NCBI GenBank assembly: GCA_902478935.1 | Contig: CABSMV010000121.1 | Location: 1-5,329, forward strand | Source: an uncultured Collinsella sp. | GTDB lineage: Bacteria > Actinomycetota > Coriobacteriia > Coriobacteriales > Coriobacteriaceae | Length of the DNA stretch: 5,329 bases | Reading direction: 5' to 3' | Notes under the pieces: generated by a model | The model's database searches: none | What the model saw: only the letters and a program-made list of their open reading frames with translations | Told to the model about the DNA's origin: nothing | Position numbers and translations under genes: made by a program | Shown here: positions 5,284-5,329 of the stretch, piece after piece | Layout: each line of letters starts with the position of its first letter | Numbering within the stretch: position 1 is the first letter of the stretch

Positions 5284-5329
5284 CTGTCTCTTATACACAT
5301 CTGACGCTGCCGACGAACTCTAGGGTGTA
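5284..5329. other. Illumina Nextera adapter contamination at the contig end
   Basis: CTGTCTCTTATACACATCT (5284-5302) is the Tn5 mosaic end. GACGCTGCCGACGA (5303-5316) is the complement of the Nextera read-1 adapter. ACTCTAGG (5317-5324) sits where the 8-base i5 index belongs, and GTGTA (5325-5329) begins the complement of the P5 primer. The order and spacing match the adapter design exactly. This stretch is not biological; genomic sequence stops at 5283 or at the shared C at 5284. Confidence 0.98.

Noticed and set aside
5080..5304. Small plus-strand open frame ending in LSLIHI
   Set aside because: It is out of frame with the feo gene and its end is translated adapter, a common artefact.

Overview
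This 5.3-kb window looks like chromosomal DNA from a GC-rich, gut-type Actinomycetota. The Coriobacteriia, and Collinsella in particular, fit best. That placement is an inference from GC- and CGC-rich codon use, the AsnRS and FeoB sequence types, the stand-alone glucose-type EIIA and the WYL-type regulator; no marker gene here settles it. The last 46 bases are not genomic. They read as an Illumina Nextera adapter plus index, so the window ends at a contig end cut by library adapter.

Layout: three genes on the minus strand fill the left 3.3 kb. They are a WYL-type regulator (75-860), asparaginyl-tRNA synthetase asnS (1119-2522) and a PTS glucose-type EIIA protein (2704-3267). Each is followed by its own intrinsic terminator on the minus strand (9-49, 1037-1072, 2628-2666), so they look like separate transcription units and not an operon. 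A divergent intergenic region (3268-3510) carries a candidate promoter and a 10-bp perfect LacI/CcpA-like palindrome in front of the EIIA gene, and a candidate promoter for the plus-strand gene. That gene is an alpha/beta-hydrolase esterase (3511-4410).

The roughly 470 bases between the esterase and the next gene hold no credible gene but are highly structured. First comes a long hairpin with a competing 10-bp pairing (4440-4520). Then come three 62-bp tandem repeats, with half of a fourth copy in phase, each able to fold into a stem-loop (4524-4735). After these come a promoter and two direct copies of a GGTTAGCCATGG element, 17 bp apart, that resemble metal-regulator operators. This leads into a FeoA-FeoB fusion gene (from 4884), which breaks off just after the G1 GTP-binding motif where the adapter begins.

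Functionally these are ordinary housekeeping and accessory genes: translation, sugar phosphotransfer and its control, ester hydrolysis, ferrous iron uptake. The more unusual material is intergenic: the 62-bp hairpin repeat array and the feo operator pair. I see no sign of a new multi-gene system.
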